Part shown: positions 1 to 9,197 of the stretch, piece after piece
How the letters are laid out: each line of letters starts with the position of its first letter
How positions within the stretch are numbered: the stretch's first letter is position 1
Translations under genes and position numbers: made by a program
DNA from: Utricularia gibba
Taxonomy: Eukaryota > Streptophyta > Magnoliopsida > Lamiales > Lentibulariaceae
DNA length: 64,000 nt
Assembly: GCA_002189035.1 (NCBI GenBank)
Contig: NEEC01000012.1
Coordinates: 2,728,001-2,792,000, forward strand
Direction: 5' to 3'
Notes under the pieces: model-generated
What the model was told of the DNA's origin: nothing
What the model saw: the letters and a program-made list of their open reading frames with translations, nothing else
The model's database searches: none

Positions 1-106
1 GGAGACGCTCGATCGATCGGAGATGTTCGGGATCGTGATGAGGAAGAAGGTGCCGTTGGTTGCCGTGCCGTATCCCAGACTAGAGTCCCCGGAGGCCTAC
101 TCATGA
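1..106 (+). CDS. 3' end of a CYP706-like cytochrome P450 (partial)
   Basis: The window opens inside a reading frame whose codons start at position 2. It ends with residues EMFGIVMRKKVPLVAVP...EAYS and a TGA at 104-106. The peptide is nearly identical to the C-terminus of the second P450 at 3718-3823, so it is the tail of a tandem paralogue whose body lies left of the window. This segment follows the heme loop and forms the terminal beta structure of plant A-type P450s, which are ER-bound monooxygenases. A transposon sits 8 bp after the stop codon, in what should be the 3' UTR. Whether the upstream gene is intact cannot be judged here. Confidence 0.85.
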   Translation, partial: ETLDRSEMFGIVMRKKVPLVAVPYPRLESPEAYS

Positions 107-113
107 TCAATGG

Positions 114-659
114 TAGGGATGAAAGTTAAAGTCCAAGCCCATTGTCCGGCCCGGCCCGGACCTAAAAAACATCGGGTTTGGACCTATACATTGATGACTC
201 AAAATATTGTCGGGTTTTTTGGCCCGAAGCCCTAAGCACTTAGGCCCGATTGGGCTTCGGGCCTTAAAGCTCGACGGGTCTAGGACCAATTTAAAAATAT
301 GATTTTTATATATGATAATTATAATTATTTTTTATTTTTAATAATTAAAATTCATTTTATATGCATTATTTTATTTTTAGAATAGATAATATGAATTAAT
401 AATTTATATAATAATTTTTAATAAAATTATTTAAATAATATTAAAAATGTATATTAATGTTTAATAATTTTTTAAATTTTTTATTTATTACATGATAGGC
501 CCGTGGGTCGGGTAGGGCCAGCCCGGCCCAATGAATAATCGAGCTAAGGCCGTGCTAATCATATTTTTGTGTAATCGGGTTTTAGCCCGGTCCTAGCCCG
601 AAACTTGACGAGGCCCTCTGAAATAGGGTCGGGCCGGCCTGGCCCAACTTTCATCTCCA
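114..659. mobile_element. Non-autonomous hAT-like transposon with 8-bp target duplication
   Basis: The element is 546 bp. Its left end TAGGGATGAAAGTT matches the reverse complement of its right end (TGGAGATGAAAGTT), giving terminal inverted repeats of about 14 bp. It is flanked by the direct repeat ATCAATGG at 106-113 and 660-667. An 8-bp duplication plus these end sequences is the hAT signature. Both subterminal regions (about 135-290 and 495-640) are packed with GGCCCG/CGGGCC motifs, while the centre (295-490) is almost pure A/T and has no reading frame. The paralogous site after the second P450 (3825-3832) carries one uninterrupted ATCAATGG, so it is the empty site. No transposase is encoded. 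Confidence 0.85.
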
Positions 660-1374
660 ATCAATGGAATGGAACTACATACACTTAAATCTACGGCGAA
701 CTTATTCTGCAACTATTTTGGGAGTGCTCGGCTTCATATCAGAAGCGGATGTACAACAGTAGAAAGAAAAAACGGGCCGAAGTCAACATAGCAGCAGAAA
801 GGAGTTGGAGAAGGTGATTCGTATCAGAAACATTGATTTGAACATATTCTGTATACAGGCAGCAGCAGACTGCTGTAGGAGTGAAGAAAAGAGTTCACTT
901 CATTGAAGGCTGGAGCTGGGCTCACTCTATGATCACTTGACGTATGACTCCAGGAAGAACACCACCATCATCTACAGGAGCAGTTTGGATTTCAATGTGC
1001 CTCAAGTAATCCAACTGGTTCTGCTCACACAAGGCTTTCTGATGTATAAGAGTTCTCAGATTAGTCTCAGAACATCAGACAGAAAATTTTATTCTCAATG
1101 TACTCAATGAGAAGAGGTAGTGGAAGCTAACCGGGGTATGTTTCCAGCAGAGACGCGACCAAAGGGAGATTCCGCTGAAGAAACCGAGGCGTTCTTGCGC
1201 TTTTCTGCCCCTAGTTTCGCTTTGATCAGTTTGCAGATGGCTTATGCAACGGTTCAAGTGCATTGTACTACCATTTGGTGGAGATTGTTTCTGCATTACC
1301 GATATAGAATAGAAACTTTTTAGTAGAAATTGAGCAACTGGAGATGCACTAAACATAAAAGCTAAAGATTTAGA
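660..1374. repeat. Copy A of the tandemly duplicated P450/B3 spacer
   Basis: From the P450 stop codon to the B3 3' end this stretch aligns, apart from indels, with 3833-5414. Landmarks include GCGAACTTATTCTGCAAC near 697 and 4280, and GCAACGGTTCAAGTGCATTG near 1246 and 5306. It lacks the two AT-rich inserts present in copy B, and it has lost about 150 bp around 1200-1215 relative to copy B. On the minus strand, 922-1065 can be read as an open frame ending in TGA that matches the frame at 4826-4942, including one in-frame extra GGT codon. A stop codon replaces a cysteine codon just upstream. No functional gene is claimed. Confidence 0.7.
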
Positions 1375-1512
1375 GATGGGATTTCTTCAACTTCAACTTA
1401 CAAGTATCATCATCGTGATCATCATCAACGGGTTCATAATCATCATCAGAAGCAATGGGTTCATCAGCTTCCTCCTCATCATCAGGTTTATCATTGACAT
1501 CCTTATCACCAT
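1375..1512 (-). pseudogene. Truncated duplicate of the B3-gene acidic C-terminus
   Basis: Read on the minus strand, this segment matches the last ~45 codons of the B3 gene at 5415-5550. It has an Asp/Glu run with the motif ASDDDYEPV, then the tail TCKLK...SHL and a stop. The reading frame and stop are kept despite several codon-size indels in the acidic run. Similarity ends near 1512, so the DNA-binding part is absent: the duplication breakpoint lies inside the last exon. It is a fragment, not a gene. Confidence 0.7.
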
Positions 1513-2189
1513 CATTCTATCTTCAATTTCTGACATCATCATAATACTTCAACATCCAAAATATATTTGGTATAGTGCATTCCACTGTCCACACATCAAT
1601 AGCACAAGGAATTGATTATATCACAGTAACAATAGATGAAGAAACTGATGCTAATAACCATGCAACTATAATTGAATTCATGGCATTTCATGTTTTCTTA
1701 TCAAGTTTATTTCTTGTTTCTTCTTGATTTTAATCAAAAATGAAATTCTCCAAATTCTTCATATGTATTCTCAATTTTATGCAACGAGACCAACTAAGAT
1801 AATTCTTTGTATCTTCAAGTGACGTAGTATCCTAAAATCGCATCTAAAACACCTTTACCATCCCTTCCATAATCTCCTTTGGCTGTTCGACAGTCACATG
1901 ATTCCCCATAATCTCCACTCAGCGCTTTGCTAGTCCACGCTATCACTCTAATACTCCATTAAGCTTCACATTGACAACGAAGAACTCTAGGGTTCTTCAT
2001 TATTTGACTAGGTTGAGAAATTAGGGATTAAGACAAAGAATAAAAGGAAAAGAAGTAGAATCAAGCTCTAATACCAAGTAGAAAAAAACAGATTACAGAT
2101 TTCTAAACAAGATGAATTTCAAGAACAATTGGGATGAGAAACAGGCTTCAATCATTCAAGGATAGAGTCATACGCATACATGCATTTGA
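1513..2189. other. Intergenic DNA upstream of the second P450
   Basis: This stretch is AT-rich with only short open frames. There is no hydrophobic leader exon that could supply the membrane anchor missing from the P450 that follows. The frame of that P450 is closed by a TGA at 2187-2189. Nothing else was recognised. Confidence 0.5.
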
Positions 2190-3823
2190 TGGTTTCTTTT
2201 TCCAAGAAAATCTCTTCCGGGACCTTGCGGCGTTCCGATTCTCGGCTACTTGCCATTTCTCCAGCCGGATTTACATCTCCAACTGCACAAACTCGCCCAG
2301 AAATACGGCCCCATCTTCAAACTCAACCTCGGCACGAAGCTCTGCGTCGTCGTCTCTTCCCCTGGTCTCATCAAGCAAATCGTACGCGAAAACGACGCCG
2401 TTTTCGCGTACCGGGATCCCCCAGCCTCCGCCCTAATTGCAACCGGAGGAATCGACATTGCTTGGGCACCAAACGGCGTCTACTGGAGGGAAATTCGCAA
2501 ATTGTTCGTCAGAGAAGTACTCAGCAACAAGAATCTGGACTCCTCGTATCCCCTCCGGAGAGAAGAAGTCAGAAAAGCGGTGAGGAAAGTAAGGAATGAA
2601 GCGGGTAAAAACGTGGACATCGGAGACCTAATCTTCAATACCGACGCCGAAGTGATCATGAACTTGCTCTGGGGACCAACTCTCGGCGCCGAAAAATCGC
2701 AAGAGTCGCAAAAAGAGTTCCGAAAACATATGACAAAGTTTGTGGACTTGCTTGGGCAGCCAAACATCTCTGATTTCTTCCCCATTCTTTCCAAGTTCGA
2801 TTTCCAGGGCATTGCGCGACAGATGAGGGAAGTCTCCTCCAAGGTCGAAAAGACCCTCGATTTCGTGATCGAGGAGAAGAAGAAACAAAAATCCAACATC
2901 ACCAGCGATCACGACACCAGAGACGTTCTCCACCGCCTTCTGGAGCTCATCGGACAAGAGCTTGGAGACGGCGTCCGTTTCGGCGTCGCCCAGATCAAAC
3001 TCTTGCTACTGGTAAGCAAAGCAAAGTAAACCCTAGGGGCAGTTTAGTAATTCTAAATTCTAAATTTCCTTTTTTATTTTTAATAAACTTGCCAGGACAT
3101 CCTTGCCGCCGGAACAGACACCACGTCGACCGGCGTGGAATGGGTGATGACGGAGATTTTATACCATCCACATGTCATGGATAAGGTGATTTCCAATTTG
3201 GGAAAAATAAATAAATTTTAGGAAAATTGTAATAATATTTTTTATAAATATTTATATCTTTTGATTTTTTTTGTTTTTTGGCAGGTGGTTGAAGAGGTCA
3301 CCGGAGTTGTGGGGAGGGGGGAGTCGTGGAAGAGTGGCACCTGCGTGAGCTCCGGTATCTCGAAGCTGTCGTAAAAGAAGCGCTCCGGCTGCATCCTCCG
3401 TTGCCTCTAATCATGACGCGGTCGCCCTCTCGATCCTGTGCAATCGGAGGGTACGAAGTTCCGGCGGGGGCAAGGGTTTTATTGAATGTCCGGTCGGTTC
3501 AAATGGACCCTAATTTATGGGATAGTCCGTCGGAGTTCAGGCCGGAGAGGTTCTTGGAGGGCAGCGCGAGCAAGGCCGATTACATGGGGAGTTGCTTCCA
3601 GTACCTTCCATTTGGATCTGGGAGAAGGGTTTGCCCTGGGATGCCTCTGGCGGAGCGAATGGTGATGCATTTTGTTGCCACGCTTGTCCACTCGTTCGAG
3701 TGGCGGCTGCCGGATGGGGAGACGGTCGATCGATCGGAGAAGTTCGGGATCCTGATGAGGAAGAAGCTGCCGTTGGTTGCCGTGCCGTATCCGAGACTGG
3801 ATTCCCCGGAGGCCTACTCATGA
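2190..3823 (+). pseudogene. CYP706-like cytochrome P450, N-terminally truncated and frameshifted
   Basis: Exon 1 (about 2190-3011) carries the hinge motif GPCGVPILGYLPFL and the substrate-recognition region. Exon 2 (3096-3185) carries the I-helix AGTDTTS. Exon 3 (3285-3823) carries KEALRLHPP (the ExxR helix), RPERF, and the heme loop FGSGRRVCPG with its cysteine ligand. Overall it resembles the CYP706 family of ER monooxygenases acting on specialised metabolites. Two defects are visible. There is no ATG or membrane-anchor segment, because the frame starts after a TGA at 2187-2189. In addition, exon 3 needs a one-base shift in the G6 run at 3316-3321 to join VVGRG to VEEWHL. All catalytic motifs survive, so decay is recent or the shift is a consensus error. 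The 5' truncation cannot be explained by a single-base error. Confidence 0.8.
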
Positions 3824-3853
3824 TCAATGGAATGGAACTACGTACAGTTTTAA

Positions 3854-4271
3854 GGGCTTGTGTTGGTAAGGTTGCTAATTTTAATTTAACAAAGATTGTT
3901 AAATTAAAATTATGTGTGATAGTGATTGCGAAAATAAACAAACTTGTTTGATCGTGATTGGGATGTTGATTTCTTCTTGAGTCTATGGGTTTGCTTCTTA
4001 TATAGAAATACGAAATGAAATATTAAATAACAACTCTATAATCTTTGATTAACATAAGTAGATGAATATAAAAAAAATATTGTAAAACTTTTTAAAATAA
4101 TAATAATGATAATTTGGACAATATCTATAAAATCATGTATTTAAAAATAATCTATCAAATATAAAATATTGTAAACACTTGTTTTTTTATACAATGTTAT
4201 TATTAAATCTTAATAATGAATATCTGTTTATCTATATAATAATAATCTTAATAATCGTACCAAACAGAACC
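3854..4271. mobile_element. Tourist-like (PIF/Harbinger) MITE with TAA target duplication
   Basis: This is a 418-bp AT-rich insert in copy B of the duplication. It begins GGGCTTGTGTTGGTAAGG and ends with the imperfect complement ACCAAACAGAACC. TAA flanks it at 3851-3853 and 4272-4274. Copy A has a single TAA at the equivalent place (686-688), an empty site. A 3-bp TAA duplication and GGGCTTGTTTGG-type ends are typical of Tourist MITEs. No coding capacity is present. Confidence 0.75.
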
Positions 4272-4414
4272 TAAATCTATGGCGAACTTATTCTGCAACT
4301 ATTTTGGGAGTGCTATGCTTCATAGCAGAAGTGGATGCCCAATAGTAAAACGATAAAACAGGGCCGAAGTCAACATAACAGCAGAACATAGTTGGAGAAA
4401 AGGTGACTCGTATC

Positions 4415-4758
4415 ATAAACATAAATATATTAATATTTGTTAAAATTATTATTGTTATCATAAATAATAATTCAATTGTTTAGAAATTAGTTGTGTTTGA
4501 TAACATTATTATGATTACTATTATTTAAGATTAAATTATGCTTGATAGATTATTATTAAGATAAATATATTATAGTCTTTTTCATTTTTATCCCTTAACA
4601 TGAAATTAATTAAGAAATTAGTTAATGATTGTTAATACTAAGTGACTTTGAGGTACATTAGTATTAAGAATCATTTGATTGTTCAAAACAAAACAATCAA
4701 TTATAATTTATTTGTATTATTAAGTTGGGTCAACAAACTTACCAAACAAGGTGTATAT
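4415..4758. mobile_element. Second AT-rich insertion in copy B, probably a MITE
   Basis: Copy A runs directly from ...TATCAGAAACAT to GTATACAGG (about 820-860). Copy B carries about 340 extra AT-rich bases between the same landmarks. The right end (AACTTACCAAACAAGGTG, about 4736-4753) is the complement of a Tourist-style end similar to that of the MITE at 3854. A matching left end could not be fixed confidently, so the boundaries are approximate. Confidence 0.45.
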
Positions 4759-4769
4759 ACAGGAGGAGG

Positions 4770-5414
4770 CAGACTGCTGTAGGAGTGAAGTAAAGAGTTC
4801 ACTTCATTGAAGGCTGGAGTTGGGCTCACTCTTTGATCACTTGGCGTATGATTCCAGGAAGAACACCATCGTCTACAGGAGCAGTTTGGATTTCAATGTG
4901 CCTCAAGTAATCCAACTGGTTTTGCTCACACAAGTCTTTCTCCTGTAGAAAAGTTCTTAGATTAGTCTCAAAACAGCAGACGGAAACTTTTCTTGTCAAT
5001 GTACTCAATGAGAAGATGTAATGGAAGCTAACCAGGAATACGTTTCAAGTAGAGAAGCAACCAAAGGAGATTCCACTGAAGAAACCGAGCTGTTCTTGAA
5101 AAGCAATCCGGACTCCATGAGAGATGAATCTGCACCCACGTGTTGTTTTGAGAGAGAAAAGGTTGTATGAACACTGAATTCCAGTTGATGCCTGTTTCAA
5201 TGACCCATTTGCCTTCCATCACTTCCACTAACAGGAACGAGATCTTTAAACCAGAGGCTCCCTCTGCCCCAAGTTTTGCTTTGATTAGTTTGCAGATGGC
5301 TTATGCAACGGTTCAAGTGCATTGTACTACCATTTGGTGGAGATTGTTTCTGCATTACTGATACAGAATAGAAAAGGTAGAAATTGAGCAACTGGAGATG
5401 CACTAAACATAAAG
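4770..5414. repeat. Copy B of the duplicated spacer, with a spliced-looking remnant on the minus strand
   Basis: This is the counterpart of 880-1374. On the minus strand, 4826-4942 follows a good acceptor (TTTTCTACAG) and reads as EKDLCEQNQLDYLRHIEIQ... to a TGA. The frame is shared with copy A. The adjacent candidate exon (5033-5129) has acceptor and donor dinucleotides but does not keep frame with it. I do not recognise the peptide. It may be the relic of a gene duplicated with the block, or extended 3' UTR of the B3 gene. Confidence 0.4.
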
Positions 5415-6495
5415 CTAAAGATGGGGTTTCCTCGACTTCAACTTACAAGGATCATCATCATCATCCTCCTCCTCCTCCTGCTCAACGGGTTCATAATCGT
5501 CATCAGAAGCCATGGGTTCATCAGTTTCCTCATCATCATCTGGTTCATCATTGACATCCTTATCATCAGCAGACACCGCAGGTGTGGGCTCTTCGTTTCG
5601 ACCACATCCATCCGTTCCGAAAATCTTCACACTGAAAGTGTGATAGCCCATGTAAGTGAACACTACGACCTCCCCTACCTTGATTTCATGATCACGGATG
5701 AACTCCGGCCATCCTCGGGCGAGATAGACGGCGTCCCTTGTCCGTCGCACATCGACAAAGGACATTTCACCGGATGGTCCTTTGAGAAAAACCATTTCCT
5801 TGATCAACCTCTTGTGTTTGTTGAGGAAGGCCGGAGGTATGCGCTGCCAGAGGAAAAAGAGGAGATATAATGTGTAGTTGAATGACGAATCACCATCTGG
5901 GTGTAGTTGAATTGTGCGGGATGGAACACTCACAAGTTGTTCAGAATTCATCTCTGGAATGAATACTTTGAAAAACTCCGGCACTTGACGTTGTTTTGGT
6001 GGCTGTCTAGGCTGCTTCTTCTCTGCTTTTGGATCTTTTAACCAGAAAATAAAAACAGGGGAAGTTTAGCGACTTGAAGCTAACAGAGCCTGTTCTGTTA
6101 GAATCCACTGTGTCAAATCAAGGCATCAAGCAGCAGATTATATGCATGTAACTAACAAACGGCAGATGCTTGGAAAACTGGTGAAACAGCAGAGATTCTC
6201 CAGCCACAAACTAGGAGATTAGATTGCAGTCTAGAGCAATTTAACAATGAGTACCTCCAGATCTTTTCTGGTTAGACCATTTTCCTTTTCTCCGGATCCC
6301 TCTTCCGGTTCTCCTGGGTGCAGCCGCCTTTTTCTTCACCGGACTCTGGCAAGTCTCCTGCTTCACTTCCGGCGCAGCCCCGCAGAATCGCTGCCGCTCC
6401 TCATCCTCAGACGACGTTGTATAATCTTGTGCCTTCACCCGTGCAACGCTGTTCTTTCCTTTATAGGGCACCTCCTGTGACCGCCGCCGCACCAT
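5415..6495 (-). CDS. REM-type B3-domain DNA-binding protein
   Basis: Three exons were deduced: 6255-6495 (ATG at 6493-6495), 5934-6034 and 5415-5843. They sum to 771 nt, or 256 residues, and close in frame. Exon 1 is basic (RRRSQEVPYKGK, KKKAAAPRRTGRGIRRKGK), probably a nuclear localisation region. Exons 2 and 3 form one B3 fold: VPEFFKVFIPEMNSEQL joined to RIPPAFLNKHKRLI, then GWPEFIRDHEIKVGEVVVF and FSVKIFG. The C-terminus is a long Asp/Glu run. REM/VRN1-like B3 proteins bind DNA in the nucleus, with weak sequence preference in several members. A single B3 domain plus an acidic tail is a short version of the family. Its 3' end is duplicated at 1375-1512. The target is unknown. Confidence 0.8.
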
Positions 6496-7235
6496 TTTCC
6501 ACCCTCTTCACGAAACCAATCCAGGAGATAAGAAAGAAACCACTGCAACACCTACCAGGAGGCTGACCCCGCAAAGCAGAAAGGCGAAGACCCACAAGAG
6601 AAGATACTTGCCTGCCTTCAGGAGAGCGTCTCTCAATTCCCAACAGATCTCCGGAAAGTTAATCTGCGCTGCGTCGAGCAACCACGGGATTCGTCGGAAA
6701 CGGGCGGCTTCCGCTCCAGACGCATTGGCATCGACATGCCACAGACACCATGAAAGTTGATGATTTTTCCCCCGGAAAACCCAGAAACGTACTGAAGTAA
6801 AACACGTGCTACTCAGCTTTTTGCATCGGGAAACGATGAATGGTATATTAATATATGGCGCATTATTATTATTATCATTATTTGCTTTTCTAAAATATTA
6901 TTTAATTTCCATAATTATTTCTTTCAAAAGACAAGGATTACTTGAAGCTGCCTGAAAGACAAGCCGCAGCAACTGTTCTGAAATGTATGGAGCTTTCTCA
7001 AAAGAAGTAACCGACAGTTTAGGAAGCATGAGACAACACCAGAATGAATACCAAAAAACCAACCCTGTCATTGGAACCTGGAACAGATAGATAACCAACG
7101 GCAGGTAGAAGTCTGGAGGGCAGCAGCTTGAGTATGGAATGAATGAATGGAAATGCCGTTTTTGGAGATCAGGTCTCACTCACCATGCTGCTGCTGCTTC
7201 TACACACAGGTATGAGAAGGCATAATTTGCATCCT
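6496..7235. other. Intergenic region: B3-gene promoter and eIF3j 3' flank
   Basis: Both neighbouring genes are on the minus strand. The stretch 6496-6760 is GC-richer and presumably holds the B3 5' UTR and promoter. The stretch 6860-6930 is AT-rich, and 6930-7235 presumably includes the eIF3j 3' UTR. No further gene was recognised. Confidence 0.4.
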
Positions 7236-8763
7236 TCACATGAAATCGTAGTCGTCGTGATCGTCGTAAGTATCGGCGGCGACCATTTCGTCGTCTGGTT
7301 TTCCAACATGCAGCTGTTTTTTCTTCCCAGCTGAAAGGGAAGGGAACGGTATTTGTTGTTAGACAGCCAACAACAATATGTAGCAATGTAGATTTCCAAT
7401 ACCTGTTTTCTTTTTTGTTGTTGCTTCCTTTTCGGCTTTGATCTTTTCATTTGCAATTGCAGTTACGGAGGAAGCAACTTCTTTAGCATCTGCGCCTTTT
7501 AATGATGTCAGTGACAATCTGATCACGGACTTGAGTAGTCCAACGTAGTGATAACTCTTCTGCAACCATGAGGCAGACAAAGATGAGATTGAAATGCACA
7601 AAACAGCAGGAAAAGCCTCTTGCACACCAAAAAGGAAAGACAAAAAAAAAAAAAAAAAAAAATAAAGAATGCACCCCACCTCATACGGGCGAAGTTTGTG
7701 AGCAACAAGTTCAGCATATTCTGTAAAATCACTCTCAGATTTGGGAATGAAATTTTCCAACGTCCTTTCATCACCTTTCTTGGCGAACAGTTCTGCTGTA
7801 GCCTTGAAGTCAGCTTCTTCTACGAGCCTGTGGTAGAAAACTACCCAGATGAACAATGAAGCATACAGTGACAGAAGCTACAGACTTAGGCATTAGACAC
7901 CATGAAAAATAGATGAAGCATCACCTCTGCTGCCGAAGTTTCTCCTCTATAGGATCCAATGGTTTAACGGCCTCCACAGTTTGCGTTTGAATCTGAACTG
8001 ATTTTACAGCAGTCTTCTTTGAGGTCTTCTCATGTGGCTGCTCAACCTTAGGTGGCGGTTCAACCTTGGGTGGCGGCTAAAAACAGTTGAAATAAACAAA
8101 TGACTTCAAAAGGAGGACAAAGTAACAAAAGCATAATGTAGAGATTAAGGAATGCGACGATTCAAGCATACAGGTCCTTGTAAAAATGTGGCAACAAACA
8201 GAAACCAACAGAAAATTTTCTGTTACATAGCAACATGAACACAATGAAGAGATCCAATTTCTGGAAAAAAAAAAACATTTTTCTTTACAAAAAGCAACAC
8301 TGGCTGGATGAAGATCACCACAAAAATGAAAAAAAAGCGTACGCACAATTCTAAACAAACTATAGCAATAATAAGGAAAAATAATAGCATGAACCATACC
8401 GGAGGAGGCTCATCTTCATCTTCCCAAGAGTCCTTCACACCATCATCATCTGCATCCTCGTCGTCCCAATTGCCCTTTGGTAGCTGTTTCTTATTCAGAT
8501 CGTTTATAGGCTCATCCTCTAGAATAAAGAAGAATTAGACACAAGACACAGCTACATCTGTTCCAACTATTTCATTAAACAATAAAACATAGCATGTTTC
8601 CTATAGAAACCGAACTACTATGTGAAACTTAGAATTATGAAACTAAATGCCGCAGCGAGTATCCAAAATGCAAATAAACAATCTACATGTTTTAGAGCAC
8701 AAATAAGTTCTCTCTATTTACGAATAATAATAATAAAAAAGGCAACGTACCCCAGTCCTCCAT
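7236..8763 (-). CDS. EIF3J: Eukaryotic translation initiation factor 3 subunit J
   Basis: Six exons were deduced on the minus strand: 8751-8763, 8400-8518, 7925-8076, 7680-7827, 7403-7559 and 7236-7330. They sum to 684 nt, giving 227 residues with frame closed, which is the normal plant eIF3j length. The N-terminus MEDWEDEP and acidic NWDDEDADDDG are typical. Next come EEKLRQQRLVEEADF, the core SYHYVGLLKSVIRLSLTSLKGADAKEVASSVTAIANEK, and the C-terminus DDHDDYDFM, which inserts into the 40S decoding centre in known eIF3j. In the cytoplasm eIF3j is a loosely attached eIF3 subunit that promotes 40S recruitment and mRNA-channel gating. The promoter is shared with the divergent hydrolase gene. Confidence 0.95.
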
Positions 8764-9197
8764 TGTCGGTGGTTCTTGATGGCTAGCAAGGGAAACAAAA
8801 GACTTGGCAAGTTCCCTGAAACCAGGAAAAACATTAATAATTTCGCATGCCCAACGAAGTAAGTAGCACAATTCAATACAATATCGCACCACACACGCGA
8901 TAAAATAAGAAAACAAACCTAGGGAAAAGGGTAAACACCTTCAAAAGCCTTGGAGACAGAAATCTAATTGTGAGAAGTAACTGCTGCAATCAAGAAATAT
9001 GGGCCGGAGGCAGCTGTTCGTATGACGAAGCAAACTTGAACTGGAGGAAGCTGTTGAAGACGAAAGGGCAAAATGCGTAGTTTCTGCTCTTACACATACG
9101 TTTTATAGTGGAACAGCGAATATTGGGTTGTCTAAGGCCCAATAGAGAAGCCCAAATAGGAGCCCATTCAGATCCCCTGCCTCGGTTTCTGAAGAAG
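8764..9197. promoter_or_regulatory. Divergent promoter of eIF3j and the alpha/beta hydrolase, with site II motifs
   Basis: The region between the two start codons is about 430 bp and includes eIF3j 5' UTR. It contains GGCCCA at 9136-9141 and AGCCCA at 9149-9154 and 9161-9166. These are complements of TGGGCY site II elements, common in promoters of plant translation and housekeeping genes. No TATA box is obvious near either start. Confidence 0.5.

Noticed and set aside
2480-2957. Long antisense open frames across the P450 exon
   Set aside because: They are shadows of the GC-rich sense coding frame, with no recognisable protein similarity and no splice or start context.
5033-5129. Candidate exon preceding the 4826-4942 frame
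   Set aside because: It has splice-like dinucleotides, but its length does not keep frame with the next segment in any phase without a stop.
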